Shown in pieces: positions 7,830 to 16,829 of a stretch of 34,269 bases of DNA. Numbering within the stretch: the first letter of the stretch is position 1; each line of letters opens with the position of its first letter. A model generated the notes under the pieces. It had not been told where the DNA came from, did not search any database, and saw only the letters and a program-made list of their open reading frames with translations. The translations under genes and the position numbers were made by a program. Source of the DNA: Verrucomicrobiota bacterium (GTDB lineage Bacteria > Verrucomicrobiota > Verrucomicrobiia > Opitutales > Opitutaceae); contig JANXRL010000153.1 of assembly GCA_025352985.1 (NCBI GenBank), positions 1 through 34,269 of the forward strand, in the 5' to 3' direction.

Positions 7830-8698
7830 GAAACGTGAGTCCAGTTTTTGAGCGCCGTGCGGATGGCCTCGCGCACGGGCGTGAGCGTAATGCCGGCGGC
7901 GGCGAGCTTGGCGGACGACATGACGCAGTTGGAACGGGGAGTCTTGGCGGCGACCCGCATGAACTCGGCCTCGGAGGCGAAAAACTTAAAATCCTTGGTG
8001 GAGACGCCGGACTCGCGGATAAGACCGACGACTTCGCGGGTGGTCACGTGACCGGGGTTGGTGACGTTATAGATGCCGAAGGGCGCGCGCTTTTCCCAGC
8101 AGGCGAAAGTGGCTGCGACGAACTCGTGCAACTGCGAGATGGAATTAGTCGCCTCCAGCAGCGTTTGGTAGCCGATGAGTTTCGCGAGGTAGTTGCGCGG
8201 GTGATAGAGGTGGTCGAACGGAATGCGCAGGCGCCACACATAGAGATGGGGACGGCCTGCGAGCACCTCTTCGCCGAGTGCTTTGGTGCCGCTGTAAAAC
8301 GAGCAGTTATCCTGGTGGAAGGTGAAGTTGGGCGCGTCCTCCTCGGTGAAGCCGGAACCATCGGTCCGCGCGCCGGTGTAGATGCAGCCCGAGGACACAT
8401 GCCCCCACGGAATGCCGGCGTCCTCACACGCCTCGGCGATGCGGCCCGGCAGGACGGCGTTGCCAAAAAGACAGTCGGCCCGGTGCAGTTCGCACGCATC
8501 GACATTGGGCTTGCCGGTATAGCCGGCGGCGTTGATCAGAAATTCCGGGCGGTCTTTCTCTAAAGCCGCCTTCAACGTGCCGACATCGGTGTAATCGAGT
8601 TCCGCGCGACGGATATTTTTAAAAGCGACGCCTTTGGACCGAAGCAACCGCTGGTAAGCTTGGCCGACGTAACCGGAACCTCCGAGAAGATAGACCAT
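7826..8698 (-). CDS. plant-type (NRS/ER-like) dTDP-4-keto-rhamnose 3,5-epimerase/4-reductase
   Basis: This 290-residue SDR resembles plant NRS/ER, and the C-terminal part of plant RHM, more than bacterial RmlD. It has LLGGSGYVG for NADPH binding, [42 protein letters not shown] (Tyr135, Lys139), RLRIPFD and [26 protein letters not shown] and TPRSNCVM. In Arabidopsis NRS/ER a Cys and a Lys are reported (from memory, Cys115 and Lys183) as the epimerase residues; Cys105 and Lys173 sit at the matching places with the same spacing. One enzyme could then replace RmlC plus RmlD, and no rmlC is in the window. The start was set at MVYLLGG; the upstream open frame is a shadow of the fusion gene. It overlaps rfbB by 4 bases. 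Confidence 0.82.
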   Translation of the reverse strand: MVYLLGGSGYVGQAYQRLLRSKGVAFKNIRRAELDYTDVGTLKAALEKDRPEFLINAAGYTGKPNVDACELHRADCLFGNAVLPGRIAEACEDAGIPWGHVSSGCIYTGARTDGSGFTEEDAPNFTFHQDNCSFYSGTKALGEEVLAGRPHLYVWRLRIPFDHLYHPRNYLAKLIGYQTLLEATNSISQLHEFVAATFACWEKRAPFGIYNVTNPGHVTTREVVGLIRESGVSTKDFKFFASEAEFMRVAAKTPRSNCVMSSAKLAAAGITLTPVREAIRTALKNWTHVS

Positions 8699-8717
8699 GT
8701 AAAATTGCTGCGAGACC

Positions 8718-9830
8718 TCAGACGGGATCACGCATGAACGGCTCGATGGGGCGGAAACCCGGCAAGGCGCACAACCGGTCGCGTTCGCCCGGAGTGTTGC
8801 ACAGATAAAGCGCATAGCCGCCAAAGCCGCCGCCGCAGTATTTCCAAGCCAGCGGGGTGACTCCCGCAAGATTCAACGGCAAGGCAGGATCACCCGGCAG
8901 CGGCTCCATCCCCTCGGCCCTTTGCACGGCATACGACTGCCGCACGGCCGCCGCCAGCCCTTCGATGCTCTGCGTCCAAACCGCGTCTCGCGCCATCCGA
9001 CTGGCCACGGCAATCCCGTCATAATCGCGCTCGGAGCCGACCATCCCCGGCGTGTCGTGCGACGCACCCGTCCAATAAAGTGCCATCCGGCCTTTTAAAA
9101 ATTGGCCGTCAACCTTGACCTCCAGCTCGGGGCGGGGACCGCTGCGCCACACGCACAGGCCCGTCTCGGTGATGACCGCCGGATCTTGCCAGCCCACGCC
9201 CAGGCCCAACTCGGCATCCACCCCGGCATGACCGTTGAGAAGAGCCCACGCCCCGCTTCCGCCAAGACCGGCGTTGCGCTCGTAGGGCCAGGAACGGAGC
9301 GACACGGCGGGCGAGATCGCGCAGTTAACCACATAAGCCCCGGCCCGCGCATGAGCCGGCACATCGAGCCAGCCTCCGCCAAAATCCACCCTCAGCGGAG
9401 ACTCCTGCGGGGCGCGGATATAACGCACAATCTCGGATGTTGAGATGGGTTTGAAATCGGGCGGCGTCTTGTCGATCACCACGTAGCGGGCGTTTACCTC
9501 CGCGCACAGAGCTCGCTTGAGCGGCGCGTATTTGTCGTCTTCGGTGACAGCCAGAATCTGCGGACGGATGCGCAGGAAATCCTCGCGGAAATCGATGCCC
9601 TCCTCCATCCCGCGACCGATCACCACGTCGTCCACCATCTTTAGGGATGCGATCAACGCCTGCTTGTGCTCGTCCGGCAGCGAGCTGCGGCGCTGCTTAT
9701 GCAGCCAGAGCACATCGCTGGAGGCGAACGAGACCGTGAGGTGGTCGCCGAGCGCACGGGCCTCCCGAAAAAACTGAACGTGGCCAGCATGGACGATGTC
9801 GTAGCAACCTGAAACGAAGACTCGGATCAT
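8718..9830 (-). CDS. nucleotidyltransferase-GHMP kinase fusion protein
   Basis: Residues 1-140 are a cytidylyltransferase-like domain (TagD/RfaE-C type) with CYDIVHAGH (HxGH at 14-17) and ISTSEIV (129-135) in the usual places. Residues 141-370 are a compact GHMP kinase: LRVDFGGGWLDVP, the ATP loop GLGGSGAWALLNG (188-200) and KYCGGGFGGYALYL (330-343). GHMP kinases of this branch phosphorylate sugars, for example fucose or heptose 7-phosphate, and the transferase would add a nucleotide, so the fusion could make a nucleotide sugar in two steps. The kinase domain is about 100 residues shorter than usual. It is the first gene of the minus-strand sugar cluster, 19 bases before the NRS/ER-like gene. 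The sugar is unknown; no heptose isomerase or phosphatase gene is nearby. Confidence 0.83.
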   Translation of the reverse strand: MIRVFVSGCYDIVHAGHVQFFREARALGDHLTVSFASSDVLWLHKQRRSSLPDEHKQALIASLKMVDDVVIGRGMEEGIDFREDFLRIRPQILAVTEDDKYAPLKRALCAEVNARYVVIDKTPPDFKPISTSEIVRYIRAPQESPLRVDFGGGWLDVPAHARAGAYVVNCAISPAVSLRSWPYERNAGLGGSGAWALLNGHAGVDAELGLGVGWQDPAVITETGLCVWRSGPRPELEVKVDGQFLKGRMALYWTGASHDTPGMVGSERDYDGIAVASRMARDAVWTQSIEGLAAAVRQSYAVQRAEGMEPLPGDPALPLNLAGVTPLAWKYCGGGFGGYALYLCNTPGERDRLCALPGFRPIEPFMRDPV

Positions 9831-10016
9831 TTTTTTAGGACGCTGAAAAGGGAACGGGGAAGTTTTAAAATGGGAGCGCGGGGTGAAACCATATCGTTGG
9901 CGTTTGTGCGTCCGGGCGTCACCGGTTTTTAGGCTTCAGCCAAGGCTTCGCCCCGTCACTTCCTTTCGCAGGATGTGACGAGGATGGAAATTGAACTGTG
10001 CGGACAAAACCTGACC
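9831..10016. other. intergenic region upstream of the sugar cluster, with hairpin
   Basis: There is no gene here. A hairpin at 9955-9979 has arms GTCACTTCCT and AGGATGTGAC with a 5-base loop and one mismatch. It lies downstream of the GbsR-type gene and upstream of the sugar cluster, both read leftwards. No T-run follows it on the minus strand, so terminator function is doubtful. The promoter of the sugar cluster is expected here, but I see no clear boxes. Confidence 0.4.
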
Positions 10017-10580
10017 TTAACCCAAAAGCTTGCTGACCATCGGAAGCACGGTGCCGGCGCGCTTCTGCCAAGTCTTCAATTTTTCGAGACGGTTGGCGAG
10101 GGTGCCCCTCCCCTTATCGCTCAAGGTCTCCAGCGCGAAGTCGGCGGGCTTCAGCGCCTTGGCCCGCGCGCCCCATATCTCGATCTGCGGATTCAGCCGC
10201 TCGCGCAGGAAGCCCGCGACCAACTGGCGCAGTTCCACGACCGGCTCGAAAAACTCACGACGGTCGCCCGCCAATACGACCGGCTTGATCGCGCCGACCG
10301 TGCGCAGAAACCGCAGCCCCTGGCTAACAGAGCCTTTGCTCATTTCCAACCGCGCGACGATGTCCTGAAACGCGAGTGGCTGCGGGGTCGCATAGAGCAG
10401 GCCGTAAATTTCACCCAGCGACCGAGGCATCCCCAAAGCCTGCGTCATATGCACAAAAATCGCGATGACCTCCTTCTCGCCTATAGACAGCCCGCCAGAA
10501 GAGGGCGACGATTCACCGTCCAAAGACGATGCTTTGGGAGCGACAACCGAACGGCTGGCTAGGGTGGAAACGCGCGACAC
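10017..10580 (-). CDS. GbsR/MarR-type transcriptional regulator
   Basis: The 187-residue protein has a winged helix: MPRSLGEIYGLLY, then LAFQDIVARLEMSKGSVSQGL as the helix-turn-helix (about 69-90) and a wing in LAGDRREFFEPV. This layout fits the GbsR family, known for control of glycine betaine synthesis and osmoadaptation genes and also used for exopolysaccharide control in other bacteria. The N-terminal 30 residues are Ser-rich and probably disordered. It sits just upstream of the sugar cluster, same strand, 186 bases away, so it may regulate it; that is an inference from position. An inverted repeat upstream of its start could be its own operator. Confidence 0.8.
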   Translation of the reverse strand: MSRVSTLASRSVVAPKASSLDGESSPSSGGLSIGEKEVIAIFVHMTQALGMPRSLGEIYGLLYATPQPLAFQDIVARLEMSKGSVSQGLRFLRTVGAIKPVVLAGDRREFFEPVVELRQLVAGFLRERLNPQIEIWGARAKALKPADFALETLSDKGRGTLANRLEKLKTWQKRAGTVLPMVSKLLG

Positions 10581-10610
10581 AGCCTAGATGGAATGACAGG
10601 CGTTTCATTA

Positions 10611-10630
10611 AGTTCAATTAAAAATGAACT
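10611..10630. promoter_or_regulatory. candidate operator upstream of the GbsR-type gene
   Basis: AGTTCA (10611-10616) and TGAACT (10625-10630) form a 6-base inverted repeat around an AT-rich 8-base centre. It is 31 bases upstream of the regulator's start codon. The size and symmetry suit a winged-helix dimer, so autoregulation is possible. There is no second copy before the sugar cluster that I can find. Confidence 0.35.
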
Positions 10631-10679
10631 GAGGGACACGGCTCGTTCGAGACGGCCAATTCAAGGCGGTCGCGGACAA

Positions 10680-12440
10680 CTACCGTCGTTCTCCCAGCCA
10701 CCGGCGCACCCCGTCGAGCGATCGGGTGTTGAGCACATTTTCACGGGTGAGCCAGCCCTTGCGGGCGGCATTGACGCCAGCTTGGACGTGGGAAAGCCCG
10801 GCGGTTTCGTGGGCGTCGGGGTTGATGGCGCAAACCAGTCCGCGTGCGGCCGCCTTGCGCCAGTGCCGCCAATCGAGGTCCAGTCTCCATGGGCTGGCGT
10901 TGAGCTCGATGATGACGCGATTCGCGATGGCGGCGTCGATGACCTTCGTGATGTTGACCGCATAGCCTTCACGGCGTAGGAGAAGTCGGCCGGTAATGTG
11001 GCCGAGCATCGTAGTGCGCGGGTGTTCTATGGCGCGAATGATGCGCGCCGTCATGTCATCGGCCAACTGCGTAAACGCGCTGTGGACGGAGGCCACTACA
11101 TAGTCGAGCGACGCCAGCACGCCGTCGTCGTAGTCGAGTCGTCCATCAGGCAGGATGTCGCACTCGGTGCCGGCAAAGAGATGGGTTTTGAAACGCCCGG
11201 AGGCGTTGAACGCGCGGATTTCGGCGACCTGCGCGGCGAGGCGTTGCTCGCTCAGCCCCTTGGCCTGCACGCTTGATTTGGAGTGGTCGGCGATGCCGAG
11301 ATATGCCCAGCCAAGCGCCTCGGCGGCGGCGGTCATCTCGGCGAGCGTGTTGCGCCCGTCCGACGCGGTCGTGTGGTTGTGAAACGCGCCGCGAAGGTCG
11401 CCCGTCTCGATCAGGCGCGGCAGTTCGCCTGCCTCCGCCGCCTCGATCTCGCCCAGCCCCTCGCGCAACTCGGGCGGAATAAAGGCGAGCCCGAGCGCCG
11501 CGAAAAGCGCAGTTTCGTCCCCGGCATGCACGCCATGCGCGCCGCCGCCGGCCTTCTCCTTCGCCGTGCCCTCGCCTTCCGCCGGCACCAGCCCCCACTC
11601 GCTCAACGACAACCCGTGGGCGAGCGCGCGCTGGCGCATCTGGACGTTGTGGTCTTTCGAGCCCGTGAAATGGTGCAGCGCGAAGGCAAACTGATCCGTC
11701 GGCACCAGTCGCAGGTCGGCCTGCAGGCCGCTCTCAAAACGCACGCTGGCCTTGGTCTCGCCTCGCGCGGTGACTTCCTTCACGCCCGACTGCGTGACAA
11801 ACCATTCGACCACCGGCGCAACCTCCGTGGCCGCCACGATAAAATCCAGGTCTCCCACCGTCTCCAGCCCGCGCCGAAGACTGCCCGCCGCCTCGGCCCG
11901 CGTCACCTGCGGCAATGCCCGCAGTCCGGCCACGATGGGCACGGCAATTTCATGCGCATCCCACCACAGGTGGCGACGGCCGTAGGACTCGCGGTTGCGG
12001 ATGCCCTCGAGAATTTTCTGCTGCGATTTATCTCCAAACCCGTCGAGCGCGGCCACACGCCCGTCGGCGCAGGCGGCGGACAACTCCACGAGCGAAACGA
12101 GACCCAGTTTTTCGTTGAGTGCGCGGATTTTCTTAGGGCCGAGACCGGGCACTTCCAGCATCTCGATCAGGCCCGGTTCGATGGAGGCTTTCAGCTTCTC
12201 AAAAAACTCCAGCTTCCCCGTCGCGTGCAGCTCGCCGATTTTTTGCGCGAGCGCGTCGCCGATGCCCTTGACCGACTTCAACCGCTCATCGCGGATGAGC
12301 GTCGCGAGTTCATCGTCCTCGATCGCCTCAAGCGCGCGGGCACCTGCCTGATAGGCGCGGGTCTTGAACGGATTCTCACCCTTCAACTCGAGCAGAGTGC
12401 CGATTTCGGCCAGCACATCGGCGATCTCATTTTTCGTCAT
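10680..12440 (-). CDS. polX: DNA polymerase X family protein with PHP domain
   Basis: Bacterial PolX fills short gaps in base-excision repair and its PHP domain supplies 3'-5' exonuclease activity. The 586-residue protein has N-terminal helix-hairpin-helix repeats ([18 protein letters not shown] and [18 protein letters not shown]), the nucleotidyltransferase core [15 protein letters not shown] with the Asp pair and ADLRLV with the third Asp, then a PHP domain with [44 protein letters not shown] and INPDAHET. The start is the Met before TKNEIADVL. The open frame upstream of it translates the repeat at 12452-12487 and the back of the thioesterase gene, so it was not used. Confidence 0.95.
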   Translation of the reverse strand: MTKNEIADVLAEIGTLLELKGENPFKTRAYQAGARALEAIEDDELATLIRDERLKSVKGIGDALAQKIGELHATGKLEFFEKLKASIEPGLIEMLEVPGLGPKKIRALNEKLGLVSLVELSAACADGRVAALDGFGDKSQQKILEGIRNRESYGRRHLWWDAHEIAVPIVAGLRALPQVTRAEAAGSLRRGLETVGDLDFIVAATEVAPVVEWFVTQSGVKEVTARGETKASVRFESGLQADLRLVPTDQFAFALHHFTGSKDHNVQMRQRALAHGLSLSEWGLVPAEGEGTAKEKAGGGAHGVHAGDETALFAALGLAFIPPELREGLGEIEAAEAGELPRLIETGDLRGAFHNHTTASDGRNTLAEMTAAAEALGWAYLGIADHSKSSVQAKGLSEQRLAAQVAEIRAFNASGRFKTHLFAGTECDILPDGRLDYDDGVLASLDYVVASVHSAFTQLADDMTARIIRAIEHPRTTMLGHITGRLLLRREGYAVNITKVIDAAIANRVIIELNASPWRLDLDWRHWRKAAARGLVCAINPDAHETAGLSHVQAGVNAARKGWLTRENVLNTRSLDGVRRWLGERR

Positions 12441-12451
12441 GGCGCCAATTT

Positions 12452-12487
12452 GAAATCGTAAATCCAAAATCCCAAACCGAAAATCCA
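12452..12487. repeat. GAAATCG/AAATCC direct-repeat tract between divergent genes
   Basis: AAATCG, AAATCC, AAATCC and AAATCC units repeat four times between the starts of polX and the thioesterase gene. They fill nearly the whole 50-base divergent spacer, so any promoters for the two genes must overlap it. Confidence 0.6.
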
Positions 12488-12490
12488 ACC

Positions 12491-12898
12491 ATGCCGTTCT
12501 CCTACACCCGCATGATCCACTTCCCTGACACGGACGCCGCCGCAGTCGTGTTTTTCGCGAACTACCTCTCGATCTGCCACGAGGCCTACGAGGAAGCGCT
12601 GGCGGCGGCCGGGATTCCGCTGGGGACATTTTTCGCCGACCACAGCGTGGTCGTCCCCGTGGCCAAGAGCGAAGCCAGCTACCTGCGCCCGCTCGCCTGC
12701 GGCGACAAGGTTCGCGTCGAAGTCACCCCGAAGGCGCTTTCCGAAAACAGCTACGCCGTCGATTACGTGATCTGGAAGCAGGGCACCGCCGAAAAACGCG
12801 CCGCTGTCGTGCGCACCGAGCACGTCTGCATCTCCTCGCAAACACGCGAACGCCTACCTCTTCCCTCCAATCTCGCCGTGTGGGTTCACTCAGGCTGA
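12491..12898 (+). CDS. DHNA-CoA thioesterase (hotdog fold), menaquinone pathway
   Basis: This 135-residue single hotdog-fold protein has the 4HBT-type active-site segment [20 protein letters not shown], followed by [14 protein letters not shown] and [13 protein letters not shown]. It resembles, from memory, the cyanobacterial 1,4-dihydroxy-2-naphthoyl-CoA thioesterase of phylloquinone synthesis (TDAAGVVYFAN...CHEAYE). Such an enzyme frees DHNA before prenylation. Its neighbours menE and menC make the preceding intermediates, which supports the role. Its 3' end overlaps the convergent menE end by 9 bases, so the two messages are antisense to each other there. Confidence 0.8.
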   Translation: MPFSYTRMIHFPDTDAAAVVFFANYLSICHEAYEEALAAAGIPLGTFFADHSVVVPVAKSEASYLRPLACGDKVRVEVTPKALSENSYAVDYVIWKQGTAEKRAAVVRTEHVCISSQTRERLPLPSNLAVWVHSG

Positions 12899-14107
12899 AA
12901 TCTGCCGGCGCAACTCCAACCGGTTGACCTTGCCCTGCGCGTTGCGCGGCCAGACCGCCACGGGGACATAGCGCTTGGGATGTTTGTAAGGCGCCAGCCG
13001 GTCCCTGATCTGCCTGTCAACACGTCCGAAATCCGGATCCCGTCCCGTCGCCAGATAAAACGCCACCACGGCCTCGCCCCAATCCCGATCCGGAAGCCCG
13101 ATCACCGCCACATCGGAAAACTCCCCCGTGGACCGCAGCGCCGCCTCGATCTCGACCGGATCGGCCTTCTTGCCTCCCGTGATGATAAGCGCGTCAGTCC
13201 GGCCAAGCAGATGCAGGCTCCCGCTTCCGTCGAAACAACCCAAGTCACCGGTGGTCCACGGCCCGGCATCGCAGAGCGCCGGCCAGTATCCGCGAAACAA
13301 AGCCTCACCGTCGACCGTCACACGGGCCTCGGCATCCAGCGTAATCCGCGCATGCGGCAGGGGCGCGCCGCATCCGCGCCCGCCGGCCAGAAACTCATCC
13401 GGCCGCAGCGCCGCGACCATCGCGGCCGTCTCCGTCATGCCATAGGTGAACGCCAGCGGGAGCCGCGCCTGCGCGCCCGCCGCGACCAGCTCCGGCCACG
13501 ACGGCCCGCCGCCAACGAACACGGCGCGGAAACCACGCAGCCACTCGACCGCCGCGGGATCGCCCAGCAGCCGCTGGAGTTGCGTCGGCACGAGTGAAAG
13601 AAACCAGTCGCCGGAGTCCGTCGGCAGCACTGGACGGTCGCCGGTCGCCAGCGCCCGCCAGTTCCACGGACGATACTCGCCGCCGGTCAGCACAGCTCGC
13701 ATCCAGGACATCATGCCGCTAACATGATTAAGCGGCAGCAGGCCCACGGCGTTGACCCGCTGCACGCCGAAGTGCGCGCAAAATCCTTTGACCGCGGCCG
13801 AGATCGTCGCCTGGTCATGGCGCGCCAGCTTGACCACGCCCGACGAACCGCCTGTAGGTATGCAAAGCCAGCCGACTGCGGATGAGCGTTGCACGGCAGA
13901 CGCCGTCGATGCGACCAATGCATTGAACTGCGCCCGCTCGTTTTGCCCCCATGACGGATCGGCGATAAACACCGTGCCGCCCGCCGCCACCGCTGCGGTG
14001 AACGCCTCGATGAACTTCACCGGATCACCTTCCTCCACGACCACATCGCGAGGTTCGGCCCATGCGGAAGGTGCGCCCAGCAGGCGGGCTAGCTCAGCGC
14101 GGTCCAT
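12890..14107 (-). CDS. menE: o-succinylbenzoate-CoA ligase (ANL superfamily)
   Basis: MenE activates o-succinylbenzoate with ATP and CoA in menaquinone synthesis. The 405-residue protein has the ANL phosphate loop as PTGGSSGVVKLARH, a LLPLNHVSGMMSW segment, FTYGMTETAAMVAAL, the hinge region TTGDLGCFDGSG with LLGRTDALIITGGKK, and the C-terminal PRNAQGKVNRLEL with the catalytic Lys. It is shorter than a typical acyl-CoA synthetase, as MenE proteins are. Its start lies 18 bases inside the end of menC, so the two genes are translationally coupled on the minus strand. The C-terminus overlaps the convergent thioesterase gene by 9 bases. Confidence 0.85.
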   Translation of the reverse strand: MDRAELARLLGAPSAWAEPRDVVVEEGDPVKFIEAFTAAVAAGGTVFIADPSWGQNERAQFNALVASTASAVQRSSAVGWLCIPTGGSSGVVKLARHDQATISAAVKGFCAHFGVQRVNAVGLLPLNHVSGMMSWMRAVLTGGEYRPWNWRALATGDRPVLPTDSGDWFLSLVPTQLQRLLGDPAAVEWLRGFRAVFVGGGPSWPELVAAGAQARLPLAFTYGMTETAAMVAALRPDEFLAGGRGCGAPLPHARITLDAEARVTVDGEALFRGYWPALCDAGPWTTGDLGCFDGSGSLHLLGRTDALIITGGKKADPVEIEAALRSTGEFSDVAVIGLPDRDWGEAVVAFYLATGRDPDFGRVDRQIRDRLAPYKHPKRYVPVAVWPRNAQGKVNRLELRRQISA

Positions 14108-15117
14108 GCAGCTTCGGGATTAAGTCGTTCGACATCCTCAGATCGAATGAAAGGAGCCCCGAACGGTCCATCGAAAACGCTCATATTAAATAATGGCCAC
14201 ACGCCGAAGCCGAGTGCACGAAGCTTCCCCCGCCATGCAAACGCCAGCTCCAACGCGGCCTTCGCCCCGACCGCCGTTTCCAACGCCGAGGAAAACACCA
14301 CATCGGCCTTCGCCTCCGCGAGTCGCGCCAGCACCGGCACCGGATCACCCAGCAACGCAGGCTTGATCACAAAAATCCCCGGCCAGGCCGCCGCCAGCCA
14401 CCGCTCCACATCGTGCGCGCCCACCAGCGATTCATCTAAAGCGATCGGCGTGGGGAAATCTCCCGCCAGGCCGCGCAGCACATCATCGGCTGCGCGCGCA
14501 TCAGGTGCGATAGGCTGCTCGACGAACTCAATCGGCCTCTCTGCCGCGCGTTCCAACCAGCGTTCTGCCTGGCGGCGGTCCCAGGCTCCGTTGGCATCGA
14601 GCCGCAATTTTGATCCCGAAGGCAGCTCACCGATCACGTCATCGAGCAACGCCAGTTCATCCCCGATATCGCCAACGCCCACCTTCCATTTAAACGTGCG
14701 AAAACCCAACTCAACCTTCGACGCGATCTGCGTCAACGCCCCACGCCCCGCCGCGAGCAACGCCGCGACCGGCAGGTAGGGCGCGTTGTCCGCGATCCGC
14801 CGCTCATCTTCTCCGAACTCAGCCAACGCCCCCGCCAGCGCAAACCGCAGACACCTCAACTCCGCCGGCACCGCCGCGAGCTGCTCCGGCGTCACCCATT
14901 CGCCAAGCACGTTCAACGCAGCCTCAGCCTCCTCGATCGTTTCGGTGCCGAACCACGGAATCGGCGCAGCCTCCCCGTAGCCCACCCGCCCGCCTTCATC
15001 CTCCAGCCGCACGATCACCCCCGCGCGCTCCGCCCACATCCCGTGCGCCGTCCGCACCGGCGCCCGAAACGGCAGGGTGTAGCGGCGGTGGAGAAGACGA
15101 AGGGCCATTCCCTGCAT
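14089..15117 (-). CDS. menC: o-succinylbenzoate synthase (enolase superfamily)
   Basis: MenC dehydrates SHCHC to o-succinylbenzoate. It has [14 protein letters not shown] in the capping domain, [10 protein letters not shown] with the catalytic Lys, the metal ligands in [16 protein letters not shown] and ALDESLVG, and [12 protein letters not shown] followed by [19 protein letters not shown], typical of OSB synthases. I took the Met of [12 protein letters not shown] as start because GGGGCGAG lies nine bases before it; the next Met three codons on is nearly as good. The longer open frame upstream would run into the divergent IMP dehydrogenase promoter region. Residue count is about 342. It overlaps the downstream menE start. 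Confidence 0.88.
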   Translation of the reverse strand: MQGMALRLLHRRYTLPFRAPVRTAHGMWAERAGVIVRLEDEGGRVGYGEAAPIPWFGTETIEEAEAALNVLGEWVTPEQLAAVPAELRCLRFALAGALAEFGEDERRIADNAPYLPVAALLAAGRGALTQIASKVELGFRTFKWKVGVGDIGDELALLDDVIGELPSGSKLRLDANGAWDRRQAERWLERAAERPIEFVEQPIAPDARAADDVLRGLAGDFPTPIALDESLVGAHDVERWLAAAWPGIFVIKPALLGDPVPVLARLAEAKADVVFSSALETAVGAKAALELAFAWRGKLRALGFGVWPLFNMSVFDGPFGAPFIRSEDVERLNPEAAWTALS

Positions 15118-15205
15118 CACACGCAACTCGCCCCGCCCCGCCAATGGAAAAACGAAAATCCATTTGCCCTTTTCTCGCTTGGCCCTACTACGTTCATGGC
15201 AATCC

Positions 15206-16786
15206 ATGACCAAGGTTGCCACGATTTCCGCTGAGGCGTCCGACGCCGAATTTTATCAGACGGCCGACGCCTTCTTCCGCGCCAATCTCCCGGTGGCGCT
15301 CACGTTCGACGACGTGTCACTCGCCACGCTCTACTCCGAGATTCTCCCCAAGGACGCCGACACGTCCACCGCGCTGTCCGAAGCACTCAAGCTTTCCATC
15401 CCGATCATTTCGTCGGACATGGACACAGTCACCGAAGCTCGCATGGCCATCACCATGGCACTCAATGGCGGCCTCGGTCTCATCCATTACAACATGCCGG
15501 CCAAGGATCAGGTGAAGGAAGTAGCCCGCGTCAAACGCCACATCCACGGCCTCATTCAGGACCCGATCACCGTCACGCCCGAGCAGCATGTCGGCGACGT
15601 TCTCGCCCTCATCGAGGCCAAGCGCTACGATTTCCGCACCTTCCCCGTCGTCGACCATCAGGGCCGCCTCGTCGGCCTCCTCCCCGGCAGCACCGTGCGC
15701 GAACGTTACAAAACGAAAACCGTCGCCGAGGCCATGACGCCCCGCAGCACCATCCGCACGCTGCACGAACGCGCCCTCAAGTCCGACCCGATCAAGGCCG
15801 CCGACACCTTCTTCGCCGAAAACGTCGGCATCCACAAGATGCTCGTCGTGGACGACCACGACCACCTCCGCGGCCTCGCCACCTTCTCCGATATCGACCG
15901 CATCCTCACCGAGTCCAAGTCCGGCCGCAAACCCTCCCGCGACGCCGAGTTCCGCCTCGTCGTCGGCGCAGCCATCGCACCCGTGCGCAAACCCGACGGC
16001 TCCCTTGATCGCGACAAGATCATCACCCACGTCGGCCAGCTCGTTGACGAGCATATTGACGCCGTCGCCGTCTCCACCGCCCACGGCCACACCGCCGGTG
16101 TCGGCGACATCGTCAAACTCGTCCGCGACGCCTTCCCTCACCTCACGCTCATCGCGGGCAACGTCACCAGCGCCTCCGGCGTCGATTACCTCGCCCAATG
16201 CGGCGCCAGTGCCATCAAAGTCGGCCAAGGCCCCGGCTCCATCTGCACCACGCGCATCGTCGCCGGCGTCGGCATCCCCCAGCTCACCGCGCTTTACGTC
16301 GCCGCCCAAGGCGCCAAGGCCCGCGGCGTCAAAATCATCGCCGACGGCGGCATCACCAAGTCGGGCGACATCGTCAAAGCCCTCACCATCGCCGACGCCG
16401 TCATCCTCGGCGGCCTGCTCGCCGGTTGCCGCGAAGCTCCCGGCGAAATCATGGAGATCAACGGCAAACTCTATAAACAATATCGCGGCATGGGTTCGCT
16501 CACCGCGATGAAAGCCGGCAGCGCCGCCCGCTACGGCCACGACAAGACCGACACCACCCGCAAGCTCACCGCCGAAGGCATCGAGGCGCTGAAGGAAGTC
16601 TCCGGTTCCGCCGACGATGTCCTCGCCACCCTGGTCGGCGGCGTCCAAAGCGGCATGGGTTACCTCGGCGCGAAAGACCTCCCCTCCCTACGCGAAAAGG
16701 CCCGCTACATCCGTGTCTCCCCCGCCGGCCAAAAAGAAGCCGCCCCGCACGACGTCGTCGAAATCAAGACCCAGACGAAGGGCTGA
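15206..16786 (+). CDS. guaB: divergent IMP dehydrogenase
   Basis: IMP dehydrogenase makes XMP, the first step to GMP. The 526-residue protein starts LTFDDVSLA, carries two CBS domains (about 106-235, with [15 protein letters not shown] and [18 protein letters not shown]), and has the catalytic loop [15 protein letters not shown] (Cys347) and [13 protein letters not shown]. It departs from the standard in several places: VSTAHGHT has Ser290 where the NAD-contacting Asp of the DTAHGH motif is expected, the flap reads RYGHDK, not RYFQ, and EGIEALKEV replaces EGIEGRV. The start at MTKVATIS was preferred over one 14 codons upstream inside the divergent menC leader. It is read away from menC. Function is probable, but kinetics may differ. 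Confidence 0.86.
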   Translation: MTKVATISAEASDAEFYQTADAFFRANLPVALTFDDVSLATLYSEILPKDADTSTALSEALKLSIPIISSDMDTVTEARMAITMALNGGLGLIHYNMPAKDQVKEVARVKRHIHGLIQDPITVTPEQHVGDVLALIEAKRYDFRTFPVVDHQGRLVGLLPGSTVRERYKTKTVAEAMTPRSTIRTLHERALKSDPIKAADTFFAENVGIHKMLVVDDHDHLRGLATFSDIDRILTESKSGRKPSRDAEFRLVVGAAIAPVRKPDGSLDRDKIITHVGQLVDEHIDAVAVSTAHGHTAGVGDIVKLVRDAFPHLTLIAGNVTSASGVDYLAQCGASAIKVGQGPGSICTTRIVAGVGIPQLTALYVAAQGAKARGVKIIADGGITKSGDIVKALTIADAVILGGLLAGCREAPGEIMEINGKLYKQYRGMGSLTAMKAGSAARYGHDKTDTTRKLTAEGIEALKEVSGSADDVLATLVGGVQSGMGYLGAKDLPSLREKARYIRVSPAGQKEAAPHDVVEIKTQTKG

Positions 16787-16829
16787 GCGAAACCTCGCCT
16801 TTCCTCCTCATCCCTCCATCCTGATCACC

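Noticed and set aside
6732-7838. Open reading frame of 368 codons on the plus strand opposite rfbB
   Set aside because: rfbB on the minus strand has all RmlB motifs; the plus-strand product is a Gly/Val-rich shadow.
9955-9979. Hairpin as a terminator of the GbsR-type gene
   Set aside because: No T-run follows on the minus strand and there is a mismatch, so it was listed only as a hairpin in an intergenic region.
11283-12461. Open reading frame of 392 codons on the plus strand inside polX
   Set aside because: It is antisense to the PolX motifs and is Arg/His/Leu-rich, typical of a GC-rich shadow frame.
12441-12629. N-terminal extension of PolX by 63 residues
   Set aside because: The extension is Arg/Pro-rich, is antisense to the thioesterase gene and includes the repeat tract; the Met before TKNEIADVL fits the family.
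15317-16648. Long open reading frame of 443 codons on the minus strand, inside guaB
   Set aside because: It is the complement of guaB codons in a GC-rich gene. The translation is Gly/Asp/Ala-rich low complexity with no motif, while the plus strand is a clear IMP dehydrogenase.
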